From NCBI GenBank assembly GCA_021161885.1, contig JAGGZS010000137.1, positions 1 through 11,305 on the forward strand: DNA of 11,305 bases, given 5' to 3'. Origin of the DNA: a bacterium (lineage in GTDB: Bacteria > Auribacterota > Auribacteria > Auribacterales > Auribacteraceae). The position numbers and the translations under genes are program-made. A model generated the notes under the pieces. It did not search any database, was not told the DNA's origin, and saw only the letters and a program-made list of their open reading frames with translations. Position 1 is the first letter of the stretch; each line of letters begins with the position of its first letter. Below are positions 6,111-11,305 of the stretch, in pieces.

Positions 6111-9008
6111 ATGGACGAGCATTTAGATCCTTCAATAATGACAGATTTTATAATGGAGTGTAAAGAACACCTTGAAAGTGTTGAAGGAAATCTTATTACA
6201 CTCGAAAATAATCCGGATGACCTTGAAATTCTTAACACTATTTTTCGTGCTGTACACAGTGTTAAGGGAGGAGCATCCTTTTTAGGATTAAAAAGATTAA
6301 CACATCTAACTCATAGGATGGAAAATGTCCTTGACGACTTGCGCAAGGAAAAAATACCTGTATCCTCTGAGATTATCGACGCTGTTTTAGAAGGACTCGA
6401 TGTTCTTATTCAGCTGATTGAAGAAATGTCAAATAATATCGAAGAGGCGTTTGCGCAAGATCCGGAAAATCTGCCTGATTTTGATGATTTATCTGAAATT
6501 GAAGTTGAAGAAATGGCTAAAAAATTTGAACTGCTTAAAGAGCAGGCAGGCAAACCACCTGAAAAAATTCAAGAGATAGAACCTACACAGCGCCAAGAAA
6601 CGGAAAAAAAAGTTCAGCCACCTGAACATCAACAACAAATTCAACCTGAAAACAATACCGTACCCGATAATAATGATGCTGCAATAACGCCGGCTTTAAA
6701 CGAGGCGTTATCAATTTTCTTAAATGAAGCTGTTGAGATTTTCGAAAGAGTAAGCCGGCACCTTATTGAACTTGAAAAAAACAATACTGACCCGGAACTT
6801 TTAAATTCGCTGTTCAGGGAAATCCATAATTTTAAAGGAAATGCCCGTTATTTAGGTTTTGCGAACACAGAAAAACTCGCTCATAATACTGAAAGTGTAC
6901 TTGATGATGTAAGAAAAGGAACTCTTGAGGTTACATCTGATTTAATTGATTTGCTTTTCCAATGCGTCGATACCTTTAATGAACTTTTAAAAGGTATCGC
7001 TGAAAACGGAAACGATACATTTTTACAAGCCGATGACTTAATCGCTCAACTGCAAAATTTTCTTGCTCCATCTGACAAAAAAAAATCCGATCTCTCTAAT
7101 CAGCCTAAAAAAGAAAAAAAATCTTCAGGGGATGAAACAGTAGCTATTTTTATAACAGCCACCAGCCAGCACATAACAAATATAAAAACAATAAGCGCCA
7201 AAATAAAAGATAACTCAGCGGATAAACTAGATTACGATGTAATCATAAGAGCTTTCGACGGTTTGAAAAGTTCTGCTAACTATATGGGATTTGATGAGAT
7301 AAAAACGCTGTCCGAATCAATGTTAACATTAACACAAAAATTAAGAACCGAACTTCCCGACCATTCCTGCCCAACCATCGCGGATTTATTAGGACGGGTT
7401 ATTGAATATTATGACAGCAGTATAGAATCTATAAAAAACAGCGGGAAAGAGCAGGAAGTTGATCTACTCCTTACAGCTGATGTTTTAATAGAAAATAATA
7501 AATTATCTTCTAATAAACCGGTTTCCGACACGCCGAAAGATAAAACCAAACAAGAGGCTGATTCCCAAGAACCGCAAAAACCGACTTCATCCCAATCTAA
7601 AACACCTGTAAAAGATAATGTTGTTGAGGAAAAAAACAAGGAGCGGAAAAAAACCGATATTCAGAATAATCAAGACACTAAACCTGCTGTGGAATCCAAA
7701 CCGGTACAAAAATCTCAAACTCCAAAATCGCGAAAAACCGTTCCGATGAACCCGCAACAGAAGAAAAAGGTTATTATAGAAAGTACAATCAGGGTAGAGC
7801 AGTCAAAATTAGATATATTAATGAATCTTATAGGTGAACTTATTATCAACCGGAACCGATTCGGCTCAATAAGTAAAAGATTAGAACTTGACTACAATTT
7901 GCCAACCATATCAAAAGACCTGAAGCAGGCAACATATATGATAGGTCGAATTTCCGATGACCTGCAGTCTACAATTATGGAAGCGAGAATGATCCCTGTA
8001 GGTATTGTTTTTAATAAAATGCCAAGGTTAGTCAGGGATCTTGCTAAAACAAAAGGCAAAGAAATATCGCTTAATATTGTTGGTGAAGACACCGAATTAG
8101 ACAAAAGCGTTATAGAACAAATTGGCGACCCGTTAGTCCATCTTATCCGTAATTCCGCTGACCACGGTTTGGAAAGCACCGAAGAACGAATAAAAGCAGG
8201 TAAAAGTAAAGTAGGTAATATTTATTTAAGGGCATTGCATCAAGGAAACAGCGTGATTATTGAAGTAGAAGACGACGGCGCTGGAATTCATGCTGATAAA
8301 ATTAAAAAAATAGCTCTTAAAAAAGGTGTGATTAACGAAACAGAATACGAAACCATGAATGAGGATAACGCGATAAATCTTATTTTCGCACCCGGGTTCA
8401 GTACGGTAGAGCAGGTATCTAATATTTCTGGCAGAGGAGTGGGCATGGATGTTGTCCGCGATAATATCAGTAAATTAAACGGACGCATAAACGTAAAAAC
8501 AGAAGTCGGAAAAGGAACTAAATTCTCTCTTATTTTGCCTTTAACATTAGCTATCGTAGATACAATTATGGTTCGTGTGGAAGCTAATATATTCGCTATT
8601 CCCTTATCAGCGGTATCAGAAACGGTAAAAATCAATAAAAACGAAATAAAATATCTTAAAAAACGTAAATCTATTAATTTGAGAAATACCGTAATAGGAA
8701 TTGAAAATCTATCGGATGTTATCGGTATAGACAAATTAAAGCTATCTTCCGGCGATATCCAAGACGCCCAAAACACTAATGAAGAAGATATTTTATCTAT
8801 GGTCATAATAAACTGCGGCACAAAATCTGTAGGACTTATTGTTGATGAACTCCTCGATAAACAAGAAGTGGTTATAAAACCGCTTGTTGATTTTTTAGCG
8901 TGTATACGCGGTATCTCCGGCGCGAGTATTTTAGGTGACGGGAGTATCGTTTTAATAGTTGAACCCGCTGAATTAATTAATTTGGCTACGGAAAAAGAGG
9001 TTAAATAA
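6111..9008 (+). CDS. cheA: CheA, chemotaxis histidine kinase with two intact and one degenerate Hpt domain
   Basis: The signalling kinase of the system. At 965 residues it is much longer than the classical CheA (about 650). Domains in order: Hpt1 (about 1-115), phospho-His H49 in AVHSVKGGASFLG; a Pro/Gln/Glu-rich linker (145-190); Hpt2 (about 192-318), H239 in EIHNFKGNARYLGF; a third Hpt-like region (about 341-461) with Asp383 in the phospho-His position of AFDGLKSSANYMGF; a low-complexity Lys/Pro/Gln/Ser linker (about 465-550); the P3 dimerisation helices (556-625); the GHKL ATPase P4 (about 625-805) with N-box HLIRNSADHGLE (N681), G1 box DDGAG (721-725), GFST (762-765) and G2 box GRGVGMDVV (774-782); and a CheW-like P5 (806-955). 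The kinase core looks fully functional. No P2 CheY-docking domain is recognisable. AGGTG (6099-6103) precedes the ATG by 7 bases. Confidence 0.96.
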   Translation: MDEHLDPSIMTDFIMECKEHLESVEGNLITLENNPDDLEILNTIFRAVHSVKGGASFLGLKRLTHLTHRMENVLDDLRKEKIPVSSEIIDAVLEGLDVLIQLIEEMSNNIEEAFAQDPENLPDFDDLSEIEVEEMAKKFELLKEQAGKPPEKIQEIEPTQRQETEKKVQPPEHQQQIQPENNTVPDNNDAAITPALNEALSIFLNEAVEIFERVSRHLIELEKNNTDPELLNSLFREIHNFKGNARYLGFANTEKLAHNTESVLDDVRKGTLEVTSDLIDLLFQCVDTFNELLKGIAENGNDTFLQADDLIAQLQNFLAPSDKKKSDLSNQPKKEKKSSGDETVAIFITATSQHITNIKTISAKIKDNSADKLDYDVIIRAFDGLKSSANYMGFDEIKTLSESMLTLTQKLRTELPDHSCPTIADLLGRVIEYYDSSIESIKNSGKEQEVDLLLTADVLIENNKLSSNKPVSDTPKDKTKQEADSQEPQKPTSSQSKTPVKDNVVEEKNKERKKTDIQNNQDTKPAVESKPVQKSQTPKSRKTVPMNPQQKKKVIIESTIRVEQSKLDILMNLIGELIINRNRFGSISKRLELDYNLPTISKDLKQATYMIGRISDDLQSTIMEARMIPVGIVFNKMPRLVRDLAKTKGKEISLNIVGEDTELDKSVIEQIGDPLVHLIRNSADHGLESTEERIKAGKSKVGNIYLRALHQGNSVIIEVEDDGAGIHADKIKKIALKKGVINETEYETMNEDNAINLIFAPGFSTVEQVSNISGRGVGMDVVRDNISKLNGRINVKTEVGKGTKFSLILPLTLAIVDTIMVRVEANIFAIPLSAVSETVKINKNEIKYLKKRKSINLRNTVIGIENLSDVIGIDKLKLSSGDIQDAQNTNEEDILSMVIINCGTKSVGLIVDELLDKQEVVIKPLVDFLACIRGISGASILGDGSIVLIVEPAELINLATEKEVK

Positions 9009-9011
9009 AAA

Positions 9012-10067
9012 ATGAAAAATATACAAAATTTATTGATAGTGGAAAATAACTTCGAATTAGCAAACAAAATTAAAAGTTACTGCAAAAAACATTTTAATTT
9101 TAAAGAAACCGATTTTTCCGATTCCATATCTAAAGTGCAGGTTAAAAATTTGCAGAATACTTTTTTTATGCTTAACGCTAACCTTATAATAGATTCTAAC
9201 GAACTTGTGAGTATGGCGCAGTTAATTCGTAAATATCATGTTCCAATATTACTTTATTTTCAGCCGGATCAAGAAGATGTATCTTGTATTCTTGATTCTA
9301 TTGAACTTGGTGCTATTGATATTATCTCAAGCAGCATTTTTGATGAAGATGAAGATATTGTATCTAACTCCGAACAAAAACTTTTTGACAGTTTTATAAA
9401 AGCATTGCTTAAAAAAGATTTTTCCTTTGATGTCGATTTACTGCGCTTCAGGCTGTCTCCTTTCGCCATAGAAATTAAAAAAGATTTTTCCTCAAAAAAG
9501 TCTATTGTGCTAATCGGCGCTGATTTCGGAGGCATTCCGTCAATATTGGGCTTAATGCCGAAATTCAATAGTAATTATCCGCATCCCATTTGTGTTTTAA
9601 TGAACGGGCACGAAATAATACTTAAAGATTTGACCGACCGGCTTAGCGTCAACTGTGAATTAAATGTACATTATGTTGACCATGAAACAAAAATACAGCA
9701 GGGCACCATTTATATTATACCTGCCAATAAAACCCCTATAATCGACCAATGGGATAAAAATACGGTAAAAATACTTGTTAATGATTCTTTGCCGTTTGAA
9801 ATGTCGCTTAAACATTGGATAGACCCTTTTATGTTCACCGCGGTAGACGTTTACGGCAAAAATACAACCGGCATTTTACTTTCAGGAATTCAGGAAGACG
9901 GTATAATCGGATTAGAAAAAATAGCTGCTGTCAGAGGCAAAACATTCATTCAGATAGATAAAACAAGCGCCCTGTCGCAACGACTGGAATTAATTGAAAA
10001 ACGTAATTTATCCGCTAAAAAAACATATCTAAATGATTTGGCGCAAGAGATTATTAAACTGGGATAA
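9012..10067 (+). CDS. Degenerate CheB-like protein, probable pseudo-methylesterase
   Basis: A 351-residue protein with the CheB layout: receiver-like domain (about 1-130), linker, and CheB methylesterase-like domain (about 163-350). The C-terminal half aligns with the operon's own CheB. GADFGG (169-174) replaces GVSTGG, putting Asp171 at the catalytic Ser position. The triad's His (H200 in LMNGHE) and Asp (D296 in SGIQEDG) are still there, but the VVYGMPREA segment is lost. In the receiver, the acidic pair is E11/N12, an Asp remains at D61 in LIIDSN, the following MPxMDG loop is missing, and the conserved Lys is replaced by Ser (S107). Methylesterase activity is therefore unlikely and phosphorylation doubtful. 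The frame is intact over its full length, so it is not a decaying pseudogene by sequence. Its ATG lies 3 bases after the cheA stop, with AAGAGG (8995-9000) inside cheA, implying coupled translation. A role as a binding or decoy partner in the Che array is inference. Confidence 0.87.
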   Translation: MKNIQNLLIVENNFELANKIKSYCKKHFNFKETDFSDSISKVQVKNLQNTFFMLNANLIIDSNELVSMAQLIRKYHVPILLYFQPDQEDVSCILDSIELGAIDIISSSIFDEDEDIVSNSEQKLFDSFIKALLKKDFSFDVDLLRFRLSPFAIEIKKDFSSKKSIVLIGADFGGIPSILGLMPKFNSNYPHPICVLMNGHEIILKDLTDRLSVNCELNVHYVDHETKIQQGTIYIIPANKTPIIDQWDKNTVKILVNDSLPFEMSLKHWIDPFMFTAVDVYGKNTTGILLSGIQEDGIIGLEKIAAVRGKTFIQIDKTSALSQRLELIEKRNLSAKKTYLNDLAQEIIKLG

Positions 10068-10073
10068 TTATCT

Positions 10074-10096
10074 TAAATAATTTTATAAAAAATTTA
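10074..10096. terminator. Possible AT-only bidirectional terminator
   Basis: In the 34-base gap between the converging genes, an imperfect inverted repeat pairs TAAAT (10074-10078) with ATTTA (10092-10096) around a perfect TTTTATAAAA palindrome (10081-10090). It has no G or C pairs and hardly any loop, so it would be a weak hairpin. The location is right for transcript ends on both strands, but the structure is not convincing. Confidence 0.25.
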
Positions 10097-10101
10097 CTGC
10101 T

Positions 10102-11305
10102 TTATTTTCTGTTTCGATGCAGGCAAGGCGCGGACTGGCGGCATATTTTAGAAAAAGATTTATCAAGAAAAGCCTGTCGTTCTTTTATAAATCTTTCTGA
10201 GTTCCAAATATCCATAAAATCCTGTTCAAGCACGTTACCCATACAACATTTGCCTATATCATGAAAATAACACATTCGCACATCGCCGTTCGGAGATATA
10301 ACCGTTTCCTGCCATGGTTTGACGCATAACGGTATTGTATTCATAAATTTTTTATGATAAGGTGAAAACCAAATATCGTCGTTTTCGGAATTTTCAATAT
10401 TTTCATCTTCCTTAGATTTTGTCTGGAAACCAATTTCACCGCATAACTCAGCCGCGACAGCAGAATATTTTTCTTTATTTATGTCATCAAGAAAAGGTTG
10501 TCCGACAAAAGTCATAATTATGCCGTTTTCTTTTGCTCGATTATACGCATCTAAAATATATTGATCATGCTGAGTAAGATCGTCAAATTTTGTTTGCTCG
10601 ACATAATCGAATTCCCATCCCCGCACAGTTTTTAGTTTATGGAAATTTCCTTCATTCAGATGATTAAAATCCACGCCGTAAGCTCCAACTTTTACAGCAA
10701 GGTTTATCAACCCGGGAGCGTCGTTTATATTTGCTTTACATAATGTCATATTAAGTTTTATTTTGGCGTCTTTGCGTTTAAGTTCTTTTGCCCGTTTTGT
10801 GTAATATGAAATATTTTTCACAACTGTTTTAAAATCGCAGGACGGACGCATATACCTGTACACCTCAGGCGATGATGCGTCAAGAGAGACAACCATGCAG
10901 GACATAATATCTTTTTCAAGCATTAAATCCGATCTTTTATTGGTCATCAGCATAGCGTTTGTGGCGAACGATATTTTTGTGGGCGGTTTGGTATTAGATA
11001 TAAAATAATCAAACTGTTTTGAGAACATCGCTTCGCCACCGCAATGAAGCAGAATATATTTCGCTGTTTTTAAAAGAGGGATTAACTGTTGAATCACAAA
11101 ATTGTCCGTCTCCGAATCGGCTGTCCACGGGCGAGTATTGCGGTCGCATATCAGACAGGGGATTTGGTTATTGCAAGCAAATGTTACAACGGGAGGCAAA
11201 CTTTCAAGTTTTGTTTTCCCTGACTCATATTCCTGACGGGCGAGCTCAGCGTTTTTCTCAGGGTCGCCGAGAAACCGTATCCCGTCTGTTTTCGGTGAAT
11301 AAAGG
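10102..11305 (-). CDS. Radical SAM/SPASM domain protein, 5' end outside window
   Basis: Binds an iron-sulphur cluster that cleaves S-adenosylmethionine to start radical chemistry; the substrate is unknown. The frame is open from the stop at 10104-10102 to the window edge (400 codons visible). A TTG at 11199 is in frame, but coding sequence continues upstream of it as a family-like lead-in (GDPEKNAELARQEYESGK), so the true start lies beyond 11305. The radical SAM cysteines are in FACNNQIPCLICDRN (codons at 11175-11173, 11157-11155 and 11148-11146), spaced CX5CX2C where most of the family has CX3CX2C. The C-terminal SPASM-type region (about 10102-10340) has LCVKPW, ISPNGDVRMC, MGNVLEQDFMDIWNSERF and closing cysteines in KICRQSAPC, the usual layout for auxiliary cluster ligands. 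An acidic insert, KSKEDENIENSENDD, precedes it. It converges on the che operon with a 34-base gap, and no functional link is evident. Peptide-, sugar- and lipid-modifying enzymes all occur in this group. Confidence 0.88.
   Translation of the reverse strand, partial: LYSPKTDGIRFLGDPEKNAELARQEYESGKTKLESLPPVVTFACNNQIPCLICDRNTRPWTADSETDNFVIQQLIPLLKTAKYILLHCGGEAMFSKQFDYFISNTKPPTKISFATNAMLMTNKRSDLMLEKDIMSCMVVSLDASSPEVYRYMRPSCDFKTVVKNISYYTKRAKELKRKDAKIKLNMTLCKANINDAPGLINLAVKVGAYGVDFNHLNEGNFHKLKTVRGWEFDYVEQTKFDDLTQHDQYILDAYNRAKENGIIMTFVGQPFLDDINKEKYSAVAAELCGEIGFQTKSKEDENIENSENDDIWFSPYHKKFMNTIPLCVKPWQETVISPNGDVRMCYFHDIGKCCMGNVLEQDFMDIWNSERFIKERQAFLDKSFSKICRQSAPCLHRNRK

Noticed and set aside
7503..7760. 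Lys/Pro/Gln/Ser-rich part of CheA as a frameshift or separate gene
   Set aside because: The frame is unbroken and links the Hpt region to P3; low-complexity linkers are normal at this place in CheA.
8288..9067. 259-codon open frame on the minus strand opposite the end of cheA
   Set aside because: It lies wholly antisense to the kinase/CheW-like part of cheA, whose protein motifs are clear, and across the start of the next gene. Its product has no recognisable domain and there is no ribosome site.
11197..11199. TTG as the start of the radical SAM gene
   Set aside because: The same frame stays open to the window edge and the upstream residues read like the usual lead-in of this protein group. 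A start here would leave almost nothing before the first cluster cysteine.

Overview
This is an AT-rich stretch of a bacterial chromosome: standard code, clear Shine-Dalgarno sites and close-packed co-oriented genes. Its core is a six-gene chemosensory operon on the + strand, flanked by two minus-strand genes that both run off the window. Nothing here fixes the taxon. The combination of an AT-rich genome, a HEAT-repeat gene inside a che operon and a SPASM radical SAM neighbour would fit an uncultured diderm lineage of the Omnitrophota or Elusimicrobiota kind, or a deltaproteobacterium-like lineage. That is only a guess.

Layout. Positions 1-1617 (-) hold the N-terminal 539 residues of a Rep/PcrA/UvrD-type SF1 helicase, cut before motifs V and VI. 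Positions 1618-1827 are a very AT-rich divergent intergenic region that must hold the promoters of both the helicase and the che operon. Positions 1828-10067 (+) hold cheB, a HEAT-repeat protein gene, cheR, cheY, cheA and a second, degenerate cheB. The gaps are 31, 26, 16, 31 and 3 bases, so this is almost certainly one transcript. After a 34-base AT-only convergent gap, 10102-11305 (-) hold a radical SAM/SPASM protein whose 5' end lies outside the window.

How the genes would work together (family knowledge plus inference): CheA autophosphorylates and passes phosphate from its Hpt domains to the stand-alone CheY (output) and to the receiver of CheB. CheR and CheB add and remove methyl groups on chemoreceptors for adaptation. 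No receptor, CheW, CheD or CheC/CheX/CheZ gene is in the window, so these must be encoded elsewhere or be absent.

The unusual parts are: (1) a 637-residue all-HEAT-repeat protein between cheB and cheR; (2) a 965-residue CheA with two intact Hpt domains plus a third Hpt-like domain carrying Asp where the phospho-His should be; (3) a terminal CheB paralogue whose catalytic Ser is replaced by Asp and whose receiver has lost much of its phosphorylation pocket, so it looks like a pseudo-methylesterase translated together with CheA. These suggest a chemosensory system with added non-catalytic scaffold or decoy parts, not a plain flagellar chemotaxis set.
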